DNA of 63,870 nt from an uncultured Pseudomonadota bacterium. Its GTDB lineage: Bacteria > Myxococcota_A > UBA796 > SXON01. Where the stretch lies: positions 1-63,870 of the forward strand of contig CAIMSU010000271.1 of the NCBI GenBank assembly GCA_903844155.1. The letters run 5' to 3'. The notes under the pieces were generated by a model, which saw only the letters and a list, made by a program, of their open reading frames with translations, had not been told where the DNA came from and searched no databases. Position numbers and translations under genes: made by a program. Positions 1 through 8,319 of this stretch are shown here, in pieces. How positions within the stretch are numbered: position 1 is the first letter of the stretch; every line of letters starts with the position of its first letter.

Positions 1-856
1 ACTTTGAGGCGGGTCATGACGGGTAGCACCGGGAGGTCTCCGACGGGAAGCCCTCCAGCTACCAGAGACCGAAAGCGGCCGGAGGGTCAGAACCCGTCAG
101 ACTTTCCGGACGACTGGCCTTCAGAATTTCTGGACTTCACAACTCGAAGCGGCGAATCGAGACAAGGTGACTCGACAACGGGGCCACCGCTGTCGGCGCG
201 TCGAGATCGATTCGGGTGCTCGGAGACACGTACATCTTCGGCATCAGTACCGCGCCGTGCATCGCGATCATCCGCGACCAACGACCGCCGCTGGCGACGT
301 CGGGTTCCCGTCCGTGAAGCCTCGCCGTCGGGCGTCGCACCAGTCAGGTCTGCGTCACCACGGGGACGAGGTCGCCATGCGCGACCGTGAAGCTAACGGA
401 GCGGAGGTCGTCGGCCAGGAACAGGGGCTGCTCGCACCCGTCGTCGCTTGGGGTGATCAGCAGCCGTTCTCCGTCGTCCCGCACCACCGTCGCGGATAGG
501 AACCACGAACAGCGTTTTTCGGCAGCACCCGGCCATCGTACACCCCGCCTGCGTCCGCGGGTGCCCATCTTGAAGGCGGGGCGAGCCCGCCAAGTCACGG
601 CGACCACGTGCCTCGAGGCTCGACGCCGTCGCGCACCTCATCGGTATCGGCTGCGGCGGATCGCGATGGGGATTCCGGCGCGGCAGCCGCACCGAGTTCG
701 GGAGGTCGTGACAAGGGGCGTGCATAGAGGTGGATCAACCCCAGTCGCGCCGGAGGGCACCTACAATGCCACTTCCACCCCGATTTCCCCATCCCATACC
801 GCCCCCGTGGGAGTCAGTGAGCGTGTCGGCGCGGCAGGCTCTCCTGGGGACGCTGG
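1..856. other. Decayed flank with no intact gene
   Basis: I see no complete gene in this stretch. It holds nested inverted repeats near its start (an 8-bp pair at 17-24 and 92-99 enclosing a 6-bp pair at 35-40 and 65-70), which would fold into a stem, and two short coding-like fragments on the minus strand that are listed separately. Together with the truncated recombinase next to it, this looks like eroded mobile or accessory DNA. I could not assign the stem to a known RNA or recombination site. Confidence 0.4.
137..607 (-). pseudogene. Two coding-like minus-strand fragments, unknown family
   Basis: Two short reading frames show the strong GC-rich third codon positions of real genes in this genome. 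The first covers about 344-487 (GTG at 487, 47 codons, ending DLVPVVTQT) and contains a hydrophilic RDDGERLLITP stretch. The second covers 137-340 and ends in SSHLVSIRRFEL. Neither is a complete recognisable protein. The coding signal upstream of 487 appears to continue in a different frame (KTLFVVPIRDGG), which suggests a frameshift. I do not recognise either family. They may be remains of one or two genes broken when nearby mobile DNA arrived. Confidence 0.25.
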
Positions 857-904
857 GTGTTCTGGTCCGTCAGACACTGCGGTCGCAGCCCATGGAGCAC
901 GACG

Positions 905-1693
905 ATGAACGAGAAGATTCAGCGGACGCGCCTGGACCGGCGGGCCGTGGTCTACCTGCGGCAGTCCACCGTGCTTCAGGTACGCGAGCACCGTGAATCC
1001 ACGCTCCGGCAGTATGACCTTCGCGGGCGCGCGTTGGCCCTCGGTTGGGCGGCCGATGCCATCGACGTGATCGACGAGGATCTCGGTCACAGCGGCGCGA
1101 CCGTCGAGGGGCGCACGGGATTCCAGCGTCTCGCCCACGATGTCGCACACGGCCGAGTCGGTGGGATCCTCGCGCTGGAGGTCTCCCGCCTGGCGCGTAG
1201 CTCGGCGGACTGGCACCGGCTGCTCGACGTGTGCCGCCTCGCCGACGTCGTCATCGCCGACGAGCAGTCGGTCTACACGCCCCGGCATTACGACGATCAG
1301 CTGCTCCTCGGACTCAAGGGCACCATGGCCGAGGCCGAGTCCGTGTGGCTCCGGCTCCGACTGCAGGGGGGCTTGCTGAACAAGGCCCGCCGTGGCGAAC
1401 TCTACGTCCGGCCACCGACGGGCTACCGCTGGGATGAGGCGGCGCACCGCCTGCGGCTGGATCCCGATGAGGCCGTCCAACGCGCGGTGACGCTGGTCTT
1501 CGAGCGCTTTCGGGTCGACGGCAGCGCACAGGCGGTCTCTCGGTTCTTCGCCACAAACAAGATCCAGCTTCCGGCGCGCGACGAGCGGACTGGCGAACAC
1601 CGCTGGGTGCCCTCCAAGCCCGCCTACGTGCTCTTGTCGCACCCTGACCACCCGCATCTGACCCGAAACCCCGTTATGTGGTGCAGCGCATAA
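905..1693 (+). CDS. Large serine recombinase, C-terminally truncated
   Basis: This is the N-terminal part of a large serine recombinase, a family that catalyses site-specific integration or excision through a 5'-phosphoserine DNA link. The resolvase-like catalytic domain starts at once: the nucleophile Ser lies in VYLRQST, followed by the DLGHSGATVEGRTGFQRL segment, the SRLARS segment and the long linker helix. The start of the recombinase domain follows (KARRGELYVRPPTGYRW and DEAVQRAVTLVFERF). Family members are usually 500-700 residues. This one stops at 262, where the DNA-binding zinc-ribbon and coiled-coil regions should follow. ATG 905 is preferred because GGAG lies 8 nt upstream; a GTG at 857 is also in frame. 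The reading frame ends inside an inverted repeat. It is probably inactive. Confidence 0.8.
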   Translation: MNEKIQRTRLDRRAVVYLRQSTVLQVREHRESTLRQYDLRGRALALGWAADAIDVIDEDLGHSGATVEGRTGFQRLAHDVAHGRVGGILALEVSRLARSSADWHRLLDVCRLADVVIADEQSVYTPRHYDDQLLLGLKGTMAEAESVWLRLRLQGGLLNKARRGELYVRPPTGYRWDEAAHRLRLDPDEAVQRAVTLVFERFRVDGSAQAVSRFFATNKIQLPARDERTGEHRWVPSKPAYVLLSHPDHPHLTRNPVMWCSA

Positions 1694-1700
1694 CGGGTTT
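1666..1700. repeat. Inverted repeat at recombinase/NTPase junction
   Basis: CCGTTATG (1671-1678) and CATAACGG (1689-1696) form a perfect 8-bp inverted repeat around a 10-bp spacer. Flanking bases nearly extend it to AAACC...GGTTT with one extra C. It covers the premature stop of the recombinase and the start of the next gene. Its form resembles a recombinase core or the terminal repeat of an inserted element. I infer an insertion or deletion scar. Confidence 0.5.
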
Positions 1701-4700
1701 TGGTGTCGCAGTTCAATGTCGGGTTCGCAAGCTACGCCGAGCGGCTTCGCTCGGAGTTGGCGCAGGGCTGGGTCGCACCAGCCCTGAGGCCCCTTGCCGG
1801 GCTCGAGCGACTGGCCACCCGGCTGGCCGCCCGCGCAGAGACTGGCTCGCCGGGGACATGGGCGCTCATGGGGCCACCGGGGGCGGGCAAGAGCGCTGCC
1901 GCCGTCGCACTCATGTTGGACCTCCTTGCGAGGGGTGTCGCGTGCGCTCGTTGGGACGCGTCCGTTCATCGGGAGCGGCCGGGCCTGCCGATGGATGGGC
2001 GCACACTGGCGGCGGCGCTCGGGCCCCCGGAGGTGGACGCCGCCCTCTGGCGGTCCCGAGCAAAGCGGGGCAGCATCGTGCTCTTCGTGGACGGTGTGGA
2101 GGAACTGGCTCGGGAAGTCCCCGGCGTTGACCCATGGAAGTTGCTCCTCGCTGAGCAGGGCTGCCCGATCGTGGTGACGCTCAACGCCGCGCGGAAGCCC
2201 CTGCCCCTGCACGTCTGTGCGCTGCGGCTGGCACCGCTGCCTGCGCACGCCATCGGACGCTTTCTCGACGCACGCGGCGTGGACCCGGAACGAGGGCTCG
2301 CCGCCCTGAAGGCCGCAGGGTTGGAGGGGGTGGCGGGCCGGCCGCGGTTCTTGTCGGCGCTCGCGAGGGAGCTGGCGGCCGGCCGGGAGTTGCCGCGAAC
2401 ACGCGCCGGGTTGCTCGATCGTCTGGGTCCTTCCAGCCAGTCACCGGAGGAGGGGGGGGCGACGTCGCTCGCGCTGCACCAACGGTTTCGGGATCAGCCC
2501 CTCCCAACGCTCGCGTGGGCGGCGGATGCGCCTGTCTCGTTCATCGGCGACTGGGCTGGGTCGGCCGCGGACGTCGAGGGCCGCGTGCGCTGGTTGATGG
2601 GCGAGGCCTTGCGGCGACGCCGTCTGGACGTACTCGTGGACGTCGTCCTCGCGAATCGGGGGGCGTTGCCTCCCCTGGTCCGGGCACGGGCGTGGCGCTC
2701 CGCCGGTGAGGCGCTGCTGGGCGACCCCCTTGTCCGGTTCCGGGCGGCGCAGCAGTTGGTGGACCTCCCGGCGTCCCTGCTGGGAGAGGCGCTGGGCGAG
2801 GGGCTCCTCGCGGGCCTGATGGAAGAGGATCACGTTGGATTCGTGGCGATGCAGGCTGACCTGTTGCGGGGGGAGCTGGCGCCGGCAACGTTGGACGCGC
2901 TGATGGCGGAGCCGCCGCTGGAGTCGGAGCCCGGGCTTGAGCTTCATGCGCATGAGCACCTCCTGGCCGAAGCGCTGGCCCAGCTCGAAACGGCCACGGG
3001 CTCCTACCGGCGCGCCGCCGCCAACGCCCTCGGGCACGCGGGCGAGCGCGGCGCGGTCGCCGGGTTGCTCCACGTGCTGCAGCCGGGCGTCGAGCGCGAC
3101 GCGAAGGTCCGCGGCTCCGCGACAAACGCGCTCGGGCAGATCGGCGATGCGAGCGCGGTTCCCGCGCTGACCCGAGTGCTGGACCCCGCGGTGGAGAGCG
3201 AGCCTCGCGTCCGCGCCTCCGCCGCGACCGCGCTGGGGAGCATCGGTGACAGCGCTGCCGCTCCCGCCCTCCTCGCTGTCTTGCACCCCGCGAAGGAGCC
3301 GGAGTCGCGGGTCCGGGCGGCCGCCGCCCGGGCCCTCGCGTGGGCGGGCGATGCCGCCACCGTATCCGGCCTCTGCGCGTCGCTCGCCCCCCGCTTCGAG
3401 CCCGATCCTTGGGTTCGGGCGACCGTCGCCGCCACGCTGGGGCGGCTTGGGGACGCTGATGCCGTGCCGATCCTGGCCGGGCTTCTGGCCCCGGGCAGGG
3501 AGGAGGATGCAGGCGTACGTGCGGGCGCGGCCGGCGCGCTCGGTAGCCTCCGTGACCGACGAGCCGAGCCCAGCCTGCTCGGCTGCGTCCGCATCGCTGT
3601 CGAACCAGCGGCTTTGGTGCGCGGCGCGGCAGCGGCCGCGTTGGGCCGGGTGGGCGGCGCAACCGCGTTGCCGACGCTCTCGGCCATGCTGAGCACTGAC
3701 CTCGAGCCAGACGCCATCGCTCGAGCCCAGGCGATCACGGCGCTTGGGGAGATCGGGGAGCCGAGAGCTGTGCCGGCGATCGTTTTGGCGCTCGGATCCG
3801 ATCCGGATGGCTTCGTCCGGGCCAGCGCGGCCGCGGTCCTCGGCCGGATCGGGGCCCGACCGGGCCTCGCGGCGCTCCAGGCGCGTATGGACAGAGCCGT
3901 CGAGGACGATCCCGAGGTTCGGGCGGCGGCCGCTCGCGCCCTGGGTGAAGCCGGGGACAGGGCAGCTGTGCCCGCGCTCTGCCGGGCACTCTCCGCCTCA
4001 GACGAGGACGGAGGCGTGCGTCGCGCGGCCGCGGAGGCCCTCGGGCGCGCTCGTGACGTGGGTGCGCACGCTGATCTGCTGGCAGTCGCCACAGACGAGG
4101 GGCTCGATTTTGAGCTACGAGCGGCGGCGGTCGATGCCCTGAGCGCCCTCTCCACGGGCGCGGAGTCGTGGATGCTCGCGATCCCGATCCGGTCGGGCCC
4201 GCGGCGAGGCGGCGCGGACGACCGCCCACTGCGCGAGTCGGTGTCAACGGCCCTGTTTGGGAACGCCGGTCATCCCGACGTGCGAAAGCGCCTGCGCACA
4301 CTGGCCTGCGCGGACCCCGATGGCGCCATTCGCGCCTCGTCCATTCACGCCCTCGCTGCGAGCGGTGGGCTCGATGACGCGACGGTCGAGCACCTCCTGG
4401 ACCCTGCGGCCCGCCGCCGGGATGAGTCGCGGCGGGATCCCGACCCCGCGGTTCGTGTCGCCGTCTGCCGCGCCGTGCTGGCTTCCCGCGATTCGAGCCG
4501 TCGCGCCGCGGGGCTCGTCGCCCTGCTGCTCGCCGAGTCCTCCACCGGACGGGCGACCGTTCGGGCCGTTTTCGGACCCTTTCTGGCGTCCCCCGGGGCC
4601 GAGGCGGCTGCCGCGCTGGCGCGGCTCGTGCCCGCGTTGCCAACGCCAGTGCCGAACCCCCACCTTCCCCGGATGCTGGAGGAGCTGCGAAAGTCCATGC

Positions 4701-4762
4701 TCGATCGCGCCGAAGCCGAGCGCTCGCTCGACGCGCTCAGGATGAGCCTCGGAATTCGCTAA
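1700..4762 (+). CDS. P-loop NTPase with HEAT-repeat array
   Basis: A protein of about 1020 residues. A short N-terminal segment leads into a P-loop NTPase domain with Walker A GPPGAGKS (residues 58-65) and Walker B IVLFVD (126-131). From about residue 430 it carries roughly a dozen HEAT-like repeats, with recurring RxxAAxALGxxGDxxAxPxL. This layout matches STAND/NACHT-like NTPases, in which repeats sense a ligand and the NTPase is the switch. I see no N-terminal effector domain; only about 55 residues precede Walker A. The start is TTG 1700 or GTG 1703, just after the in-frame stop of the recombinase and inside an inverted repeat, so an original N-terminus may be lost. The methyltransferase follows 31 nt downstream. 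Its function is unknown; defence or signalling is only a guess. Confidence 0.7.
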   Translation: MVSQFNVGFASYAERLRSELAQGWVAPALRPLAGLERLATRLAARAETGSPGTWALMGPPGAGKSAAAVALMLDLLARGVACARWDASVHRERPGLPMDGRTLAAALGPPEVDAALWRSRAKRGSIVLFVDGVEELAREVPGVDPWKLLLAEQGCPIVVTLNAARKPLPLHVCALRLAPLPAHAIGRFLDARGVDPERGLAALKAAGLEGVAGRPRFLSALARELAAGRELPRTRAGLLDRLGPSSQSPEEGGATSLALHQRFRDQPLPTLAWAADAPVSFIGDWAGSAADVEGRVRWLMGEALRRRRLDVLVDVVLANRGALPPLVRARAWRSAGEALLGDPLVRFRAAQQLVDLPASLLGEALGEGLLAGLMEEDHVGFVAMQADLLRGELAPATLDALMAEPPLESEPGLELHAHEHLLAEALAQLETATGSYRRAAANALGHAGERGAVAGLLHVLQPGVERDAKVRGSATNALGQIGDASAVPALTRVLDPAVESEPRVRASAATALGSIGDSAAAPALLAVLHPAKEPESRVRAAAARALAWAGDAATVSGLCASLAPRFEPDPWVRATVAATLGRLGDADAVPILAGLLAPGREEDAGVRAGAAGALGSLRDRRAEPSLLGCVRIAVEPAALVRGAAAAALGRVGGATALPTLSAMLSTDLEPDAIARAQAITALGEIGEPRAVPAIVLALGSDPDGFVRASAAAVLGRIGARPGLAALQARMDRAVEDDPEVRAAAARALGEAGDRAAVPALCRALSASDEDGGVRRAAAEALGRARDVGAHADLLAVATDEGLDFELRAAAVDALSALSTGAESWMLAIPIRSGPRRGGADDRPLRESVSTALFGNAGHPDVRKRLRTLACADPDGAIRASSIHALAASGGLDDATVEHLLDPAARRRDESRRDPDPAVRVAVCRAVLASRDSSRRAAGLVALLLAESSTGRATVRAVFGPFLASPGAEAAAALARLVPALPTPVPNPHLPRMLEELRKSMLDRAEAERSLDALRMSLGIR

Positions 4763-4793
4763 AGTCTCGTCGATCGAACCCGTCTATGCAACG

Positions 4794-5939
4794 ATGCATT
4801 CTCAATTGACTCCGGCGCGCGCAGCGCGCGCCCGCGGTGCGTTCGCGGACTCTGTCCGACACTACCTCGCCGTGATCGAGGAGGCCCCCCCGCCGGAGAT
4901 CCTTGCAGAAGCCGCGGAAGTGATCGGGCGCTTCCGCCCGCGGGGTGCGGAAGCTCTGGCAAGGCGTGCGTTGGAGGCCCGGCCACACCTGCCAGAAGCC
5001 TCGCACGCGCTCGCCGAGGCGCTCGCCCGGCAAGGTCGGCATCCTGAAGCCACCCCGCTCTTTCGGGACGCGGTGGCGAGAAGCGGCCGGCTGGCCGAGC
5101 TCAAGGACGCGGGAACGCCGGACGAGGCACCGCCGTGGACGCACCGCTATGCCGATGTGGACTGCCCTGCCTGCGGTGCCGCGGGCAGTACGCCGGTGCA
5201 CGTGGGCAATGCGAGTCGGGTCCAGCGATGCTTCGGGGTGGTCGACCCCGTGAAGCTCTGGGTGCGATGTGATGGTTGCGGCCTGACCCGGGTCGCGAAC
5301 CCGCCGCCGGACGACCGGCTCCCGGCCTGGTACGAGGCGGCCTACGACCGATCGCCGGACACGCACAACCCACCGGCTCCCGGCCCCGGCCTGTACGGGG
5401 AGCTCTTGAAGCACGAGTCGCAGGTACTGGAGCTGCTGGAGCGCGCCCCTGCTTCACGGGGCGGTCGCCTGCTCGAGATCGGCTGCTCGTTCGGCTTGTT
5501 CCTCGCGGTTGCCCGCTACCACGGGTTCGATTGCGTGGGCTTGGAGTTGGCCCGCGCGGCAGCCGACTGGGGGCGTTCGACGTTCGGCCTGGACGTCCGT
5601 CACGGCTCATGCCCAGCGGACCTCCCGGAGGGCCCTTTCGATGTGATCGTCGGCTTCGAGGTGATCGAACACTTCTCTCGCCCCGACGCCATCCTCGCGC
5701 TGCTCGCAGAGCGGCTCCGGCCAGGCGGGGTTCTCGTCCTCTCGACGCCCTGTCTAGATCACCCGTACCATTTGGCGGCCGGCTACGACGACCCGATGTG
5801 GAGCGTCCCGGGCCACCTCGTCTACTTCGATCGGGCGACGCTGCGGGCCTCGTTGGCGCGCGCCGGCCTGCGCGAAGTGCATCGGGCGTTCTCGGACCGG
5901 CACCTGGGCTCCGTCGTCGTCCTGTCGTCCCATGCCTGA
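4794..5939 (+). CDS. Class I SAM-dependent methyltransferase with TPR-like and zinc-ribbon N-terminus
   Basis: A 381-residue protein. The first ~100 residues are Ala-rich helices resembling TPR repeats. A zinc-ribbon-like segment follows (CPACG and CDGCG, about 35 residues apart). The C-terminal half is a Rossmann methyltransferase with SAM-binding motif I (LLEIGCSFGLFLAVA) and the later motifs FDVIVGFEVIEHF and LRPGGVLVLSTP. Start ATG 4794. The stop overlaps the start of the glycosyltransferase-sulfotransferase gene, so the two are probably translationally coupled and act on the same glycan or glycoprotein. The position beside a flagellar island suggests flagellin or surface-glycan modification, which is inference. 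A weak sigma-28-like sequence (CTAAA-N16-CCGTC, 4759-4784) lies just upstream, but its -10 part is poor. Confidence 0.8.
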   Translation: MHSQLTPARAARARGAFADSVRHYLAVIEEAPPPEILAEAAEVIGRFRPRGAEALARRALEARPHLPEASHALAEALARQGRHPEATPLFRDAVARSGRLAELKDAGTPDEAPPWTHRYADVDCPACGAAGSTPVHVGNASRVQRCFGVVDPVKLWVRCDGCGLTRVANPPPDDRLPAWYEAAYDRSPDTHNPPAPGPGLYGELLKHESQVLELLERAPASRGGRLLEIGCSFGLFLAVARYHGFDCVGLELARAAADWGRSTFGLDVRHGSCPADLPEGPFDVIVGFEVIEHFSRPDAILALLAERLRPGGVLVLSTPCLDHPYHLAAGYDDPMWSVPGHLVYFDRATLRASLARAGLREVHRAFSDRHLGSVVVLSSHA

Positions 5940-8283
5940 TCGTCCGACTCTCACCCTCTGCCTCATCGCCCGCGACGAAGAGGCCTTCCTCGGCGAGTGC
6001 CTCGAATCGGTGAAGGGAGTCGCCACCCAGATCGTGGTGGTCGACACGGGGTCGACGGATCGCACGCGGGAGATCGCCCTCGCGGCGGGAGCGCGCGTGG
6101 TCGAGCACCTGTGGAACGATGACTTCTCGGCCGCCCGGAACGCAGCGTTGCCGCACGCCAGGGGCGACTGGGTGCTGATGCTCGACGCCGATGAGCGGTT
6201 GGCGCCGGGCGCCGGGCGCGTTCTGCTGGACGCCCTGAGGCGGCCCGCCTTCGTGCTCGGGCTGCTGCCGCTGCATGACGCCACGCGCCTGGATGCCTCG
6301 CCCGCAGAGATCCTCTCCGGAGCCGCCCGAACGGGAGAGAGGGTGCTCTTGCCGCGGCTGATGCGCCGGCTGCCGGACCTCGCCTGGACAGGCCGGCTGC
6401 ACGAGAACGTGGGCGACTGGATAGTCCGCCACGGCCGCAAGGCTACGTTGATCGAGGCGGACATCCTTCATTTTGGAGCCATCCCAGAGGTTCGGAACGC
6501 GCGGGGCAAGGCCGAGCGCAACCGGAGGTTGCTGGAGCTCGAGTGTGCGACAGCTCCCGAGCGCGTCTACCCGTGGGCCTACCTCGCGGCGGAGCGGGAG
6601 CGCGCGGGCGATGGCGAGGGTGCCCGCAGCGCTGAGGAGACCGGCTGGCAGATGCTCCTCGCGGCAATCCAGCGTGGGGAGCACCCGGCGGCCGTCCCGC
6701 TGATCGGGCGCCGGGGAAACGCATTGCTGGCGCGCGGTGACTTCGACGGCGTCGTCGGGATGGTCGCCCAGGCGCGAACCTGGGGGGTAGACCACCCGAA
6801 CCTCTGCTGGCTGTTGGGCAGCGCGTTGTTGGGCCTTGGCCGAGACCCCACCATCGAGCTTCGGCGGGCGCTGGCCTGGACGACCCCTTGCGCGGACGAG
6901 ATCTTCCAGGGGGTGCGGGGTTGGCGCAGCCGAATGCTCCTCGCACAGGCGCTGCTGACCGTCGACCCTGCAGAGGCCCTGCAGCATGCCGACGCAGCGA
7001 CCGCCGAAGCCCCGGGCCCCGGGGCCCGATTGCTGAGCGCGGACGCCCTCATCGCGCTCGGACGGCACGGTGAGGCCCTGGCTCGCATCGAGCCCCTCCT
7101 CGCGAGTGGGACATCCGATGCGTGGGCGGTGGCCGCGGTGGCTGCGGCCGGGGTCGGGGACCTCGAGTCCGCGACGCTGTTCGACGCCCGGGTGACGGGC
7201 CCGATCGCGAGCTGGCGTGCGGGGCCGCTCGCCGCTCTCCGAACGGAGTTGGCGTTTCGACGCGGCGTCGCGGTGCGTGGACCTGGCCCCTGGGGCGTGG
7301 TCGCCGCGCTGGTGCATGGCTTGCCGTTGGACAACCCCGCGCCTGTACCCGCCAGCGTGCTGCAGGCCGCTGCCCAGGTCCTCGCGCGGCAGGGGGACGC
7401 CACGGGCCTCGCCGGACTGCTTGGGCGTCGGGGACAGGCGCTCCTGCCGGACATGCTGCCCGTCGTACTGGCTGCCCTGGCCGAGGAGGGGCTGGACTGG
7501 ACCGATGACGAAGACGACTTCATCTTCATCGGGGGGGCGGGCCGCTCGGGGACCACCTTGTTCCGCGCCATGCTGAGCGCCCACGCGAACCTCTGGTGTG
7601 GCCCGGAACGGAAGCTCATCCCGGTCTTCGCGGAGGTCAGCGCCGGATGGGCCCGGAGCCTCGGGCCGGAGCTGGCGGCGGCCGGTGTTGACAGCCGGGG
7701 GCTCGACCGGGCGGCCCGGGCGTGGATCGCGGAGTTCCTTCGGGCCGGCGCCCCCGATTCGCGACGACTGGCGGAGAAGACCCCGCACAACCTCATTCAT
7801 GCCGGATGGCTCGGGCAGCTGTTCCCGGCGGCCCGGTTCATCCACGTGATCCGGGACGGGCGCGCCGTCGCCGAGTCCCTCGTGCGGCAGAGCTGGAGGG
7901 ACCCGCAGACCGGAAAGCTGCTCCCGTACTGCCAGGACCTCAGCAGCGCCGCCCGGTACTGGGCGAGCGTGGTCACCGAGAGCCGCAGGCAGTGCGCGAT
8001 GGTGCCGCGCCGGGGCCTTGAGGTGCGCTACGAGCAGCTGATCGCGGAGCCCCGGGAAACGATGCAGATGGTCCTCGCTTTCCTTGGCGAACCCTGGGAT
8101 GAGCAGGTTCTGCACCACGAGTCTGCCGGCGTCGTCCTCTCCGCACGGGAGAGCAGCACGCAGGCGGTCGGCCGAGCGCGGTCGAGCGCGAACACCGAGG
8201 CGTGGCGGTCGCGGTTGAGCGAAAAGGAGGTGGCGACGATCGAGGATGTCGCTGGGCCGGTGCTGCGGGCATTCGGCTACTGA
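5932..8283 (+). CDS. Family 2 glycosyltransferase-TPR-sulfotransferase fusion
   Basis: A 783-residue protein combining two enzymes. Residues ~5-230 form a GT2 domain of the WaaE/SunS-like type (LTLCLIARDEEAFLGECLESV, VVDTGSTDRT, and MLDADERL as the DxD-like metal/nucleotide-sugar site). Residues ~230-515 are TPR-like helices. Residues ~523-783 form a PAPS-dependent sulfotransferase with the 5'-phosphosulfate loop GRSGTTLFRAML (~534) and the 3'-phosphate segment IRDGRAVAESL (~638). It should add a sugar and sulfate it, or sulfate a TPR-bound protein. ATG 5932 overlaps the methyltransferase stop. The gene ends convergently with the GRAM-PilZ gene. A target such as flagellin is inferred from location only. 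Confidence 0.82.
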   Translation: MPDRPTLTLCLIARDEEAFLGECLESVKGVATQIVVVDTGSTDRTREIALAAGARVVEHLWNDDFSAARNAALPHARGDWVLMLDADERLAPGAGRVLLDALRRPAFVLGLLPLHDATRLDASPAEILSGAARTGERVLLPRLMRRLPDLAWTGRLHENVGDWIVRHGRKATLIEADILHFGAIPEVRNARGKAERNRRLLELECATAPERVYPWAYLAAERERAGDGEGARSAEETGWQMLLAAIQRGEHPAAVPLIGRRGNALLARGDFDGVVGMVAQARTWGVDHPNLCWLLGSALLGLGRDPTIELRRALAWTTPCADEIFQGVRGWRSRMLLAQALLTVDPAEALQHADAATAEAPGPGARLLSADALIALGRHGEALARIEPLLASGTSDAWAVAAVAAAGVGDLESATLFDARVTGPIASWRAGPLAALRTELAFRRGVAVRGPGPWGVVAALVHGLPLDNPAPVPASVLQAAAQVLARQGDATGLAGLLGRRGQALLPDMLPVVLAALAEEGLDWTDDEDDFIFIGGAGRSGTTLFRAMLSAHANLWCGPERKLIPVFAEVSAGWARSLGPELAAAGVDSRGLDRAARAWIAEFLRAGAPDSRRLAEKTPHNLIHAGWLGQLFPAARFIHVIRDGRAVAESLVRQSWRDPQTGKLLPYCQDLSSAARYWASVVTESRRQCAMVPRRGLEVRYEQLIAEPRETMQMVLAFLGEPWDEQVLHHESAGVVLSARESSTQAVGRARSSANTEAWRSRLSEKEVATIEDVAGPVLRAFGY

Positions 8284-8319
8284 GACCGACGGGACCGGCG
8301 CGTCCGGGCAGAGGGTCGG

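Noticed and set aside
1-100. Nested stems that might be a group II intron end or an attC site
   Set aside because: No conserved domain V/VI sequence, no reverse transcriptase nearby and no attC core; only the inverted repeats can be supported.
4759-4784. CTAAA-N16-CCGTC upstream of the methyltransferase as a sigma-28-type promoter
   Set aside because: The -10 box matches only the first three positions; too weak to list as a promoter, though the placement is suggestive.
5101-8118. An open minus-strand frame of 1005 codons opposite the glycosyltransferase-sulfotransferase
   Set aside because: The plus-strand protein has clear GT2 and sulfotransferase motifs; the antisense protein is Arg/Pro/Gly-rich with no domain.
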